Positions 53,995 to 63,090 of a stretch of DNA of 64,000 nt are shown here, piece after piece (position 1 is the first letter of the stretch; the number at the start of each line of letters is the position of its first letter). A model generated the notes under the pieces. It worked only from the letters and a program-made list of their open reading frames with translations. It had not been told where the DNA came from and made no database searches. The stretch is from Paenibacillus sp. FSL K6-3182. Its GTDB lineage: Bacteria; Bacillota; Bacilli; Paenibacillales; Paenibacillaceae. The translations under genes were made by a program, and so were the position numbers. The stretch covers positions 1,006,001 to 1,070,000 of the forward strand of contig NZ_CP150265.1 in assembly GCF_037976325.1 (NCBI RefSeq). The letters run 5' to 3'.

Positions 53995-55380
53995 ATGGAA
54001 CGTTTCTTTCGCTTAAAGGAACACGGAACAAATGTCAGAACAGAGATTATGGCGGGGCTGACGACTTTCATGACGATGGCTTACATATTAGCCGTCAATC
54101 CAATCATACTAACGCCAGCTGGCTTGGATTGGACTGCCGTGTTTCTTGCAACGGCACTAGCAGCAGGTATCTTCACCATCGCAATGGGCTTGTTCGTTAA
54201 CTTCCCAGTTGCGCTAGCACCAGGTATGGGTCTTAATGCGTATTTTGCATCGGTCGTAATCGCATCGGCGTCAACGGACGCACCGATCTCACCAGCAATG
54301 GGACTAACCGCAGTATTTATTTCAGGTATTATCTTTATCATATTGACGCTTACCCAAATTCGCCAAATGCTTATCACAGCTGTTCCAGACAGCTTGAAGC
54401 ATGCGATTACAGTCGGTATCGGCTTGTTCATCACCATTATCGGCTTGAAAAACAGCGGAATTATGACAATCGCAGTATCAAGCTTCACAGACATTAAAGC
54501 AGGTCAATTCACACCAGTGAGCGGCTCCGAAACCGTTATTCAACTGGGAAGCTTCCATAATGAAACGGTTGTACTTACCGTGATTGCATTGCTTCTTATT
54601 GGCGTGCTGATGGTATTGCGTGTACCGGGAGCGCTTTTGTTCGGTATTCTAGGTACAACTGTTATTGCTATTCTAATGGGTCATGTTGATGTGAAAGCAG
54701 CATTCACTGGTCAAACATGGGTGCCTGATTTCTCCAAAATGAACTTCTGGCATTTTGACTTTGCAGGCGTATTTGAAGTCGGACTGGTAACGGTTATCCT
54801 GACATTTACCTTCGTCGAAATGTTCGATACGTTCGGTACGCTAGTTGGTACAGCAAACCGTGCAGGCTACATGAAGGACGCTGAAAAGGGCAAAAAACGT
54901 GTAGGTAAAGCGATGTTCGTTGATGCGATCGGCGTCAGCGGCGGCGCGGTGCTTGGTACAAGTACAGTTACCGCATTCGTCGAAAGCTCTGCAGGTATTG
55001 CGCAAGGCGGACGTACGGGCCTAACGGCAATAACGACAGGCGTGTGCTTCCTGCTTGCTATCTTCTTGTCTCCAATCGTTGCGCTTGTTCCAGGTGCGGC
55101 TACAGCTGCTGCACTTATTATCGTAGGCGTGCTGATGATGCAATCGGTAAAAGATATCGATTTTTCAGATATGGTTTATGCGATTCCATCCTTCTTGACA
55201 CTTGCACTTATGCCGCTTACTTACAACATTGCAAACGGTATTTCGTTCGGTATCGTATCGTACGTATTGCTTGCAACGGTTGCTAATGTAACAGGCAAAG
55301 GCAAATACAAGGTTCACTGGCTCATGTGGATTCTAGCGGTGCTCATCATTGGCCGTTACGTATTTATGGGCGGGGAATAA
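53995..55380 (+). CDS. pbuG: NCS2 family purine permease (guanine/hypoxanthine type)
   Basis: A 461-residue transporter with about 13 membrane segments of the AzgA/PbuG branch. Landmarks: TNVRTEIMAGLTTFMTMAYI near the N-terminus, ALAPGMGLNAYFA, TLTQIRQMLITAVPDSLKHA, TFTFVEMFDTFGTLVGTA and GTSTVTAFVESSAGIAQGGRTG. The guanine-class riboswitch supports guanine or hypoxanthine uptake. ATG 53995 lies 12 bases after GGGAGG, slightly long spacing. Confidence 0.93.
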   Translation: MERFFRLKEHGTNVRTEIMAGLTTFMTMAYILAVNPIILTPAGLDWTAVFLATALAAGIFTIAMGLFVNFPVALAPGMGLNAYFASVVIASASTDAPISPAMGLTAVFISGIIFIILTLTQIRQMLITAVPDSLKHAITVGIGLFITIIGLKNSGIMTIAVSSFTDIKAGQFTPVSGSETVIQLGSFHNETVVLTVIALLLIGVLMVLRVPGALLFGILGTTVIAILMGHVDVKAAFTGQTWVPDFSKMNFWHFDFAGVFEVGLVTVILTFTFVEMFDTFGTLVGTANRAGYMKDAEKGKKRVGKAMFVDAIGVSGGAVLGTSTVTAFVESSAGIAQGGRTGLTAITTGVCFLLAIFLSPIVALVPGAATAAALIIVGVLMMQSVKDIDFSDMVYAIPSFLTLALMPLTYNIANGISFGIVSYVLLATVANVTGKGKYKVHWLMWILAVLIIGRYVFMGGE

Positions 55381-55393
55381 ACAAATAATATGG

Positions 55394-55430
55394 AAGAAGC
55401 AGCGCTGGACCGGCGCTGCTTCTTTTTTTT
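55394..55430 (+). terminator. pbuG terminator
   Basis: AGAAGCAGCGC pairs with GCGCTGCTTCT, then a T-run. Confidence 0.9.
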
Positions 55431-55549
55431 GTAGTTTAGCCTTATGGTGGAGAGACGCAGAGGATAGGGCTGCTTATTTTCGCGCTGAAATTTGATATAA
55501 TTTTGGAAATAGAGCTGGCTTTGGCAGGCGAGCAGACGGGGGAGAGCAT

Positions 55550-56311
55550 ATGTTTCGCGTGGATTTAAACTGCGATATGGGAGAAGGTTTTGGGGTTTAC
55601 ACAGCTGGCCTCGATCACGAGCTGATGAAATATATTACTTCAGCGAATATCGCTTGCGGTTTTCACGCTGGGGATGCAGCGACAATACGGCGCACGGTTA
55701 AGCTGGCGTTAGAGCATGATGTAGCCATTGGAGCGCATCCGGGGCTGCCGGATTTGGCAGGCTTCGGTCGAAGGGTGATGGCCATAACGCCGGAGGAGGC
55801 ATATGAGCTAACGGTTTATCAGCTGGGTGCGGTGTATGCTTTTGCTAAATCAGAAGGTGGAAGCGTCGCACATGTCAAGCCGCATGGCGCTTTGTATAAT
55901 ATGGCTGCGAAGAGCAAACCATTAGCCGACGCGATAGCAGAGGCAATATATAAGGTTAATCCGAGTCTGATGCTATTCGGATTAGCGGGCAGTGAGCTTA
56001 TTCACGCAGGCGAAGCTATAGGCTTGCGTACAATCCATGAAGTATTCGCAGACCGAACGTACGAGTCGGACGGCTCACTAACGCCGCGAGGGACGGAAGG
56101 TGCTGTTATTGTTGATCCTATTCGCGCTGCAGAGCAAGCGATAAGCATGATCAAGGATGGTGAGGTCAAATCGATACAACATCATAGCGTTATTTTGAAG
56201 GCGGATACGGTTTGCGTGCATGGGGATACGCCAGGTGCAGTAGAGCATGTCATAAGACTGCGGGCGGCATTAGAGGCAGCGAGCATATCTGTTCAGAAGG
56301 CGGGTGTATGA
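55550..56311 (+). CDS. pxpA: 5-oxoprolinase subunit A (LamB/YcsF)
   Basis: A 253-residue subunit of the ATP-dependent enzyme that opens 5-oxoproline (pyroglutamate) to glutamate. Family motifs: VDLNCDMGEGFG at the N-terminus, SANIACGFHAGDAATIRRTV, IGAHPGLPDLAGFGRR, HVKPHGALYN and CVHGDTPGAVEH. GGGGGAGAG precedes ATG 55550. It overlaps pxpB by 4 bases and heads the pxpABC operon. Confidence 0.95.
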   Translation: MFRVDLNCDMGEGFGVYTAGLDHELMKYITSANIACGFHAGDAATIRRTVKLALEHDVAIGAHPGLPDLAGFGRRVMAITPEEAYELTVYQLGAVYAFAKSEGGSVAHVKPHGALYNMAAKSKPLADAIAEAIYKVNPSLMLFGLAGSELIHAGEAIGLRTIHEVFADRTYESDGSLTPRGTEGAVIVDPIRAAEQAISMIKDGEVKSIQHHSVILKADTVCVHGDTPGAVEHVIRLRAALEAASISVQKAGV

Positions 56312-57069
56312 GCATGGAGAAGGCATCAACGGAGCCTCTGGCTCCTATTGAAATGCTGCCGCTTGGTGACTCTGCCGTTGTTATTCGTTTAGGCAGCTCC
56401 ATTGACGAAGAAACGAACCGAATTGTCATGAATTTAAGTCGTCGTTTAGAGGATAAACCATTTACCGGATTAATCGAATGCGTGCCGTCCTTCGTCTCGG
56501 TGGCGATCCATTATGACCCGCTGCTGGTGAAGAGAAGCCGCACTGCAGCCGAGCTTCAGCATGCTACAATCTTTGAAACGGTATGCGCTAGAGTGCAGAC
56601 GTACCTATCTCTAGAGCAGCTGCACTCTTCCGATCAGGCGGATAGAACGATTGAAATTCCGGTTTGCTATGGCGGAGAGTACGGTCCTGATCTTAGCCTA
56701 GTTGCTGAGCTTAATGGACTTCCGGAGGAGGAAGTGATCGCTATACATGCTGGTGGCAGCTACTTGGTCCATATGCTCGGCTTTGCGCCAGGCTTTCCTT
56801 ATTTGGGAGGAATGTCTGAGCGGATTGCCGCGCCAAGGCATCAGACGCCCCGGACGATCATTCCTCAGGGCAGCGTCGGCATAGCTGGCAAGCAGACGGG
56901 CATATATTCGGTTGCAACGCCGGGCGGCTGGCAGCTGATCGGCAGAACGCCGCTTGCTCTATTTCGTCCTCAGGACGAAATTCCAAGCTTGCTTAGACCG
57001 GGGGACTTGATTAGGTTTAAGCCGATAACGGAACGGCAGTACAAGCTTTATTTAGAAGGTGAATTATGA
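56308..57069 (+). CDS. pxpB: 5-oxoprolinase subunit B (KipI-like)
   Basis: A 253-residue subunit. Signature region: YGGEYGPDLSLVAELNGL and MLGFAPGFPYLGGMSERIAAPR, and GSVGIAGKQTGIYSVATPGGWQLIGRTPL. Residues before MLPLGDSAVVIRLG form a short extra N-terminus. Homologues were first known as KipI, an inhibitor of sporulation kinase KinA, but with pxpA and pxpC adjacent the 5-oxoprolinase role is the better call. It starts in an ATGA overlap with pxpA and overlaps pxpC likewise. Confidence 0.94.
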   Translation: MSMEKASTEPLAPIEMLPLGDSAVVIRLGSSIDEETNRIVMNLSRRLEDKPFTGLIECVPSFVSVAIHYDPLLVKRSRTAAELQHATIFETVCARVQTYLSLEQLHSSDQADRTIEIPVCYGGEYGPDLSLVAELNGLPEEEVIAIHAGGSYLVHMLGFAPGFPYLGGMSERIAAPRHQTPRTIIPQGSVGIAGKQTGIYSVATPGGWQLIGRTPLALFRPQDEIPSLLRPGDLIRFKPITERQYKLYLEGEL

Positions 57070-58094
57070 CTATAAAAGTTGTTCGTCCCGGCTTGCTCGT
57101 TACTGTACAAGATATCGGAAGGCATGGGTATCAAAAATACGGCGTAGTCGCCGGCGGGGCTATGGATACGGGAGCTTCGCGTGCGGCTAATCTGTTAGTC
57201 GGCAACGAGGATAGTGAGGCAGTGCTGGAAATTACGCTTACCGGAACGGAGCTCTTTATGGAGAAGGATACGCTGCTCGCTATTTGCGGCGCGCGTATGT
57301 CTGTTACCGCTGGAGGTGAGACGCTGCCCTTATGGAGACCAGTACTCGTTCGCGCGGGAATGAGCGTGAAATTCGGAGCTTGCCAATCGGGCTGCCGCTC
57401 CTATCTCGCAGTTGCGGGCGGATTTGATGTACCGGAGGTCATGGGAAGCAAAAGTACGTATCTGCGCGGCGCAATCGGAGGTTATTTCGGAAGGGCATTA
57501 AAGTCAGGAGATGTTCTGGCAGCTAAGGCGCCGAGCCTGCTGTCAGAGCGAATGGAGCATGCTTTGCGCCGCGGATGGAATGGCAGCGTTGCGGTGCCGC
57601 TCTGGCATGCGAGTCATTTTGCGATAGCGGACAATCTAGCGGACCCGATCATTCGCGCGATGACGGGCACGCATTACGAGCTGTTTACAGAGACAAGCCG
57701 GGCGAGCTTTTTTAGCCAGAGCTTCCAGATTTCCGCACAGTCCGATCGAATGGGATACCGGCTCGAAGGAACGGAGAAGCTGACGCTCGCGAAGCCGCTT
57801 GAGCTGCTTTCGGAGGCTGTCGCAAACGGAACGGTCCAAGTGCCGGCTGGCGGAGAGCCGATCGTGCTGCTGGCGGACAGACAGACAACGGGCGGTTATC
57901 TACGTATTGCGCAAGTCGCAACGGTCGATATTCCTGTTTTTGCACAGCTAAAGCCCGGCGACCGTTTTCGGTTCGAGAGGATCACGCAGCAAGAATCGGA
58001 ACAGCTTTATTTGGACAGCGAGCGTGACATGAGAATGCTGAAAGCCGCTATTGCATTAAAATTTAATGCCGCGAATGAAAGGGATACAAGATGA
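57066..58094 (+). CDS. pxpC: 5-oxoprolinase subunit C (KipA-like)
   Basis: A 342-residue biotin-dependent-carboxyltransferase-like subunit. Motifs: VVRPGLLVTVQDIGRHGYQKYGV, GAMDTGASRAANLLVGN, CRSYLAVAGGFDVPEVMGSKSTYLRG and SDRMGYRLEG, ending with PIVLLADRQTTGGYLRIAQV. It completes the three-subunit enzyme. Translation is coupled to pxpB (4-base overlap). No obvious hairpin terminator follows. Confidence 0.94.
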   Translation: MTIKVVRPGLLVTVQDIGRHGYQKYGVVAGGAMDTGASRAANLLVGNEDSEAVLEITLTGTELFMEKDTLLAICGARMSVTAGGETLPLWRPVLVRAGMSVKFGACQSGCRSYLAVAGGFDVPEVMGSKSTYLRGAIGGYFGRALKSGDVLAAKAPSLLSERMEHALRRGWNGSVAVPLWHASHFAIADNLADPIIRAMTGTHYELFTETSRASFFSQSFQISAQSDRMGYRLEGTEKLTLAKPLELLSEAVANGTVQVPAGGEPIVLLADRQTTGGYLRIAQVATVDIPVFAQLKPGDRFRFERITQQESEQLYLDSERDMRMLKAAIALKFNAANERDTR

Positions 58095-58195
58095 ACACTG
58101 CTCTTAGCGGCTGAGCCTCTTTCCTTGATTTATGGTAGACTACTAATCAAGAAGCAGGAATTACCGGAAGGCACGGCATAGAGGAGTGATAGCAA

Positions 58196-58963
58196 TTGTT
58201 CGCACAGCAGCGGCATCAATTAATTATCCAAAAAATAAATAGCGATAAATCGATTCGAGCGTCGGAGCTTATGGAATCGTTTGGCGTTTCTTTTGAAACG
58301 ATACGGCGCGATCTAGAGCATTTGGAGAGCCTAGGCTTATTGCAGAGGGTTCATGGCGGTGCGATTTTAAAAGAGCCGGATTACAGCCGGGAAATCCCGC
58401 TGCCGATTCGTGAGTCGATTTACTTGACAGAGAAGACGGAATTGTCCCAGCTCGCCATTCGATATGTAACGGAAGGAATGTCCATCGCACTTGATGTGAG
58501 CACAACCAATACTCAAATTGCGAAGATGCTCAAGACAAAGTTCGAGCGATTGACGATTATTACGAATTCCTTGCCAATCGTAAATGAATTAATCGATGTC
58601 CCCGGTTTTACGCTGATCATGATCGGAGGCATTATCCGTCAAGCAGAACAGAGCATTATCGGAGACTTGGCTGAAGAATTCGCTTCCCGCTTTCATGCAG
58701 ACTTGTTTTTTATGAGCATGAGCGGAGTTACATTGGACGAAGGCATTACTGACAACGCGATTGGTGAAGTACAGGTGAAGAAGATAATGCAAGCAAATGC
58801 AAAAAGCACGATCGCGCTTGCCGACAGCAGCAAATTTGATCAAGTCTCCCTGCTCAAGGTGTGCGGTTGCGCGGATGTAGAACGTTTCGTTACAGATTCG
58901 AAGATCGGCCTTGATCTAGTTGATAAATATAAACGGAGCGGCATTGAGATTGTTTATGAGTAG
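58196..58963 (+). CDS. DeoR family transcriptional regulator
   Basis: A 255-residue repressor of sugar metabolism. N-terminal helix-turn-helix: MFAQQRHQLIIQKINSDKSI, ASELMESFGVSFETIRRDLEHLE, then RVHGGAI. The C-terminal DeoRC sensor domain has SIALDVSTTNTQIAKML and FDQVSLLKVCGCADVERFVTD, with the sugar-phosphate-site residues. Start is TTG 58196 with GAGGAG 9 bases upstream. A terminator follows, so the EamA gene is a separate unit that it might control. Confidence 0.92.
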   Translation: MFAQQRHQLIIQKINSDKSIRASELMESFGVSFETIRRDLEHLESLGLLQRVHGGAILKEPDYSREIPLPIRESIYLTEKTELSQLAIRYVTEGMSIALDVSTTNTQIAKMLKTKFERLTIITNSLPIVNELIDVPGFTLIMIGGIIRQAEQSIIGDLAEEFASRFHADLFFMSMSGVTLDEGITDNAIGEVQVKKIMQANAKSTIALADSSKFDQVSLLKVCGCADVERFVTDSKIGLDLVDKYKRSGIEIVYE

Positions 58964-58996
58964 AGATGAATAATAAAGGGGACGTTGACTGTCCTA

Positions 58997-59029
58997 AAGA
59001 CTCTTGGTTATATACCAAGGGTCTTTTTT
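58997..59029 (+). terminator. DeoR gene terminator
   Basis: AAAGACTCTTGG pairs with CCAAGGGTCTTT, then more T. Confidence 0.88.
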
Positions 59030-59149
59030 GCTTTCTAATGAAAAGTATATATTAAGATATTGTAAATGTGTGTGTTTGTGTGATATTGTGTTGGAATATG
59101 TGGAACTGATAGTTGAATCTAAATGTGGATCAATGGAGGTGTTTCTTAA

Positions 59150-60004
59150 TTGATTGTTATTTCTCTTATTCTTGTCTTGTGTTCCGGTTTGGCGCATGCG
59201 GTATGGAATATGCTAGCTAAGCAAAGTACGGATAAAGCGTTGTTCTTATGGGTGATTTATATGCCTGCGACTATTGTTTTGCTGCCGACACTCATTAATG
59301 AACTTTTGAGTGCGTCACTATCGCAGACACAGTGGCTGTTAATCGGTGCATCGCTAATTATGCAAAGCGTTTATTCACTGCTGCTCGCTTACACCTATAA
59401 TGCTGGAGATTTATCGCAAGTGTATCCGATCATGCGGGGGACACCAACCTTGCTTATCCCAGCCATCGGCGTATTGCTATTAAAAGAGACATTGCCTTTG
59501 TGGGGCTGGATCGGACTCAGCTTTATGCTGATCGGGTTCATCGTCATGATCGGAAGATCTTCGGGCAAAGGGCATCAGCAGTCTTTCTATAAGCCTGTAC
59601 TGCTGGCGATGAGCGTTGGGCTATGCATTACCACTTACACGCTTATCGATAAAGTGAATTTACAGCATCTCTCTCCCCTTGCGCTGCTTGAGGTGACGAA
59701 TATCGGTTTTGTACTCGGACTGACGCCTGCTGTTCTTCGCTCTAAACGGCTTAAGCATGTTATTCGCACTCATATTAATATTATCTGGATTGGCGCTATC
59801 TTGTCTCCGGGCTCGTACTTGTTGTTTTTGTTTGCAGCCAGAAATGCCAATATTTCTACAGTTGCGCCTATGCGCGAGGTAGGAATCGTGTTTGGCACGC
59901 TCCTTGGTCTATTTGTATTAAAAGAGTCGCAAGGGACTCGCAGAATTACGGCTTCGATCGCTGTAGTTATGGGCATCATTATGATTGCGTCATCAGGGCA
60001 TTAA
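59150..60004 (+). CDS. EamA family (DMT) transporter
   Basis: 284 residues with about ten membrane segments in two EamA repeats. First repeat: CSGLAHAVWNMLAKQSTDKAL and YNAGDLSQVYPIMRGTPTLLIP. Second repeat: YTLIDKVNLQHLSPLALLEV and ANISTVAPMREVGIVFGTLLG. Members export metabolites or amino acids; the substrate is unknown. Start is TTG 59150 with GGAGGT 9 bases upstream. The phosphoesterase gene follows 38 bases later, probably in the same transcript. Confidence 0.88.
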   Translation: MIVISLILVLCSGLAHAVWNMLAKQSTDKALFLWVIYMPATIVLLPTLINELLSASLSQTQWLLIGASLIMQSVYSLLLAYTYNAGDLSQVYPIMRGTPTLLIPAIGVLLLKETLPLWGWIGLSFMLIGFIVMIGRSSGKGHQQSFYKPVLLAMSVGLCITTYTLIDKVNLQHLSPLALLEVTNIGFVLGLTPAVLRSKRLKHVIRTHINIIWIGAILSPGSYLLFLFAARNANISTVAPMREVGIVFGTLLGLFVLKESQGTRRITASIAVVMGIIMIASSGH

Positions 60005-60042
60005 ACAATAGCACCTGAATACCTAATGGAGAGGGAGTAAGG

Positions 60043-61011
60043 ATGAAGATGGAAAACGCCAAAAAGCTTCGTTTTCGCAAAGACGGCACTTTTACAATTG
60101 TCCAGTTCACAGATATTCATTGGCAGGACGGATCGGACTTAGATTTGCGTTCCAAGGCTGCGATGGAGCTTGTACTTGAGGCTGAACAACCGGATTTTGT
60201 TATGTTTACAGGAGATGTCATTTACACGGGCAGAGGTTCAGACGGGGCAGTCTTATGCCAAGACCCGCTTCAAGCGTTTCGGGACGCGGTTGCCGCTGCG
60301 GAGCAGAGAGGCATTCCATGGGGAATTGTATTTGGCAATCATGACACGGAGAACGATATTACCCGCGATGACCTGATGGGCGAGGTGCTAAAGCACGCTC
60401 ACACCTTTGCCGAGCCGGGACCGCGGGATATCCATGGCACAGGCAACTACGCGTTACCTGTACTTGGGTCTGACAACGATCAAGAGGCCGCTATGCTCTA
60501 TTGCCTGGATTCTGGCGATTATTCCAAGCTGCCTGGCGTACCCGGCTACGATTGGATTCAGCATGATCAAGTGCAGTGGTACATGGAGCAATCCAAGGCG
60601 TGGAAAGCTCGTCATCAGGGCGCTGCATTGCCGGCACTCGCATTCTTTCACATCCCTCTGCCTGAATACCAAGAAGTGTGGGACCGGGAAATGTGCTATG
60701 GCCATAAACATGAGGGGGTATGCGCCGCGCAGACGCAAGCAGGTTTCTTCTCAGCGATGTTGGCACAGGGAGACGTGATTGCAACTTTTTGCGGCCATGA
60801 CCACACGAACGACTATTGGGGAGAGCTTTACGGGATTCGTCTTTATTACGGACGAGCAACAGGATACAACACTTACGGCAAGGAAGGTTTCCCGCGGGGT
60901 GCCCGCGTGATCCGCTTGACCGAAAACGAACGGAAAGTGGAATCATGGCTGCGTCTTGATGACGGCACGGTCGCCCTGCATCAGCCGGAGCATCAGCCGG
61001 AAATCGGTTAA
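60043..61011 (+). CDS. calcineurin-like metallophosphoesterase
   Basis: A 322-residue dinuclear metal phosphoesterase. Motifs in order: QFTDIHWQDGSDLD, MFTGDVIYTG, FGNHDTEND, FFHIPLPEY and FCGHDHTNDYWG. This is the purple-acid-phosphatase-like subgroup related to fungal Dcr2/Sia1. No signal peptide, so it should act in the cytoplasm, perhaps on a phosphodiester or sugar phosphate. AGTAAGG and GAGAGGGAG precede ATG 60043. Confidence 0.9.
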   Translation: MKMENAKKLRFRKDGTFTIVQFTDIHWQDGSDLDLRSKAAMELVLEAEQPDFVMFTGDVIYTGRGSDGAVLCQDPLQAFRDAVAAAEQRGIPWGIVFGNHDTENDITRDDLMGEVLKHAHTFAEPGPRDIHGTGNYALPVLGSDNDQEAAMLYCLDSGDYSKLPGVPGYDWIQHDQVQWYMEQSKAWKARHQGAALPALAFFHIPLPEYQEVWDREMCYGHKHEGVCAAQTQAGFFSAMLAQGDVIATFCGHDHTNDYWGELYGIRLYYGRATGYNTYGKEGFPRGARVIRLTENERKVESWLRLDDGTVALHQPEHQPEIG

Positions 61012-61046
61012 TACAAGCACTTATAATTAAATAGCCCGAAGAAGCA

Positions 61047-61090
61047 AAGATGTCCCGAATATTCTTAGGAATCCGGGACATCTTTTTTTT
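61047..61090 (+). terminator. terminator after the phosphoesterase gene
   Basis: AAGATGTCCCG pairs with CGGGACATCTT, then T7. From 61091 to 61365 there is no gene and I can place no clear promoter; a GGCG..GCGCC-type short hairpin lies near 61311-61335. Confidence 0.85.
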
Positions 61091-61365
61091 GCGGAAATCA
61101 TTTCTATTCATGTTCAGGTAGAGGAATTTCCGGGCCTCGGGGCGAACCCGATGAGGTTGAAATAAGGCGTCGCAACAGCATTGTTTAAAGGTTTTCTACA
61201 AAAAAGGATATCGTGTAAAGAATCGTAAATCGCTGTTTGTACAAAAATGAATACCGTTATAGCAATTGAAAATGTACGGGGCTGCTATTATCGATTAGAT
61301 TGGGATTAAGGCGAGCCGGCAACCGGTAGGCGCCTCATAAATAAATTCGTAAAGGGGAGTCACGC

Positions 61366-63015
61366 ATGAAAAAAAGTATATTTACTAGAATTGCTCTGCT
61401 GCTTGCCATCGTATTGATGTTCGGAGGAATTGCAACGGCTTGCTCCAGCGGCAAGTCAGAACAACCCGCTAACAACGCGGCAACCGGCAACGGAGCGAAA
61501 GAAAATGCGGGGAAAGGCGATAAATCGGCTGAACCTGTAAAGCTAAAGCTTTGGCATCCTTTAAACCCTAATGCGCAAGCCGTCGTTCAAAGCTTAAGTG
61601 ATGTAGCGATGGTGAAGGAATGGGAGAAAAAGACGAATGTGAAATTCGACTTTGAACATCCGACGGGCACGGGTGCCGATGCTCAGCAGCAATTCGGCGT
61701 GATGGTAGCTTCCAATGTGCTTCCGGACTTGATTGTGTGGAACATGTCCAACTTCCAAGGCGGTCCAGCCAAGCTGTTTCAGGATGGAACGATCATTAAA
61801 TTAAACGATCTTATCGATCAGCACGCACCGAATTTGAAAAAAATTCTCGAAGAATATCCGCTTATCGCCAAGCAAATTAAAGCGGATAACGGGGATATTT
61901 ACGTATTCCCTAACTTGAAGGTTGGCGATCACGGCAAATACAAAACGTTCTCCGGCCAGATGATACGGAAGGATTGGCTCGATGAGCTGGGCTTGCAGCT
62001 GCCCGAAACGATCGACGAATGGGAGATTGTTCTAAAAACGATTAAAGAGAAAAAAGGCGTCATTCCATATACGTCCGAGAAAGACATGCTTCTAGGATCA
62101 AAAAGCTCGATGGACTTTATCGGGGCATACGGCATCGGCAAAGATTTTTATCTGAATGGCGACAAAATCCAGTATGGGCCGCTTCAGCCTGCATTTAAGG
62201 ACTACTTGGCGCGTATGCAAAAATGGTATAAAGAGGGTTTGATTGATCCGGACTATGCTTCTAACGACAACAAAGCGAAGGAAGCGAAGATCACTTCAGG
62301 CAAGGCAGCCGCTACCTTCGGTTACATTGGCGGCAGCATGGGCGCATGGCTTCCTTCCTTGCAGCAGGCGGATCCGAAGGCGATGCTTTCCGCCGCTCAA
62401 TATCCGGTAATGAATAAAGGAGATGAGCCTAAATTTACGGAAACCGGCTGGGATTACAGCAATACGGGAGCTGTCATCACAAGCGCAAACAAAAATCCGG
62501 AAGCTACGATTAAGGCGCTTGATTATTTGTTCAGCGAAGAAGGCGCTATGCTGAAAAACTTCGGTATTGACGGCACAACGTATACGCTGGTGGATGGCCA
62601 GCCTAAATTTACGGATTTGATCATGAAAAATCCGGACGGACTGCCGATCGGCCAAGCGATGGCGAAAAACTTCATTGCGAACTATCCGTTCCCGGGTCCG
62701 GACGATGACCGTTATAATGACCAATACTATTCGCTCGACGCCCAGAAGGAAGCAGTAAAAGCGTATGCCAAATTCGCGAAAAACTCTGCCTCCGTTCTCA
62801 TTCCTCCCGTTTCTTTAACGCCGGAGGAAGCAAGCGAATTCAGCAAAATTATGACGGATGTGGATACGTATCGTTCAGAGATTGTCACGAAACTGATTAT
62901 GGGCACCTCTAGTTTGGACAGCTTCGATAAAGCGATCGAGCAGTTTAAGAAAATGGGAATCGAGCGCGCGATAGAAATTCAGCAAGCCGCTTTCGACCGT
63001 TTCAACAAACGTTAA
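61366..63015 (+). CDS. extracellular solute-binding lipoprotein (LplA-like, sugar ABC importer)
   Basis: 549 residues. The lipobox is ATAC (Cys near residue 26) after a long hydrophobic signal, then an Asn/Gly/Lys linker. The body is the large family 1 binding fold common in Paenibacillus: LKLWHPLNPNAQAVVQSL, GVMVASNVLPDLIVWNM, GQMIRKDWLDELGLQLPETIDEW and KAAATFGYIGGSMGAWLP. These bind oligosaccharides or uronate-type sugars; the ligand is unknown. The LplB-like permease follows. GGGGAG precedes ATG 61366. Confidence 0.92.
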   Translation: MKKSIFTRIALLLAIVLMFGGIATACSSGKSEQPANNAATGNGAKENAGKGDKSAEPVKLKLWHPLNPNAQAVVQSLSDVAMVKEWEKKTNVKFDFEHPTGTGADAQQQFGVMVASNVLPDLIVWNMSNFQGGPAKLFQDGTIIKLNDLIDQHAPNLKKILEEYPLIAKQIKADNGDIYVFPNLKVGDHGKYKTFSGQMIRKDWLDELGLQLPETIDEWEIVLKTIKEKKGVIPYTSEKDMLLGSKSSMDFIGAYGIGKDFYLNGDKIQYGPLQPAFKDYLARMQKWYKEGLIDPDYASNDNKAKEAKITSGKAAATFGYIGGSMGAWLPSLQQADPKAMLSAAQYPVMNKGDEPKFTETGWDYSNTGAVITSANKNPEATIKALDYLFSEEGAMLKNFGIDGTTYTLVDGQPKFTDLIMKNPDGLPIGQAMAKNFIANYPFPGPDDDRYNDQYYSLDAQKEAVKAYAKFAKNSASVLIPPVSLTPEEASEFSKIMTDVDTYRSEIVTKLIMGTSSLDSFDKAIEQFKKMGIERAIEIQQAAFDRFNKR

Positions 63016-63090
63016 ACCGATTGAAGGAAGGGGGGAACACACTCCCCTTCCTTTAAAAATCAATTTCGGTGGAAAGAGAGTGCACCTGCG

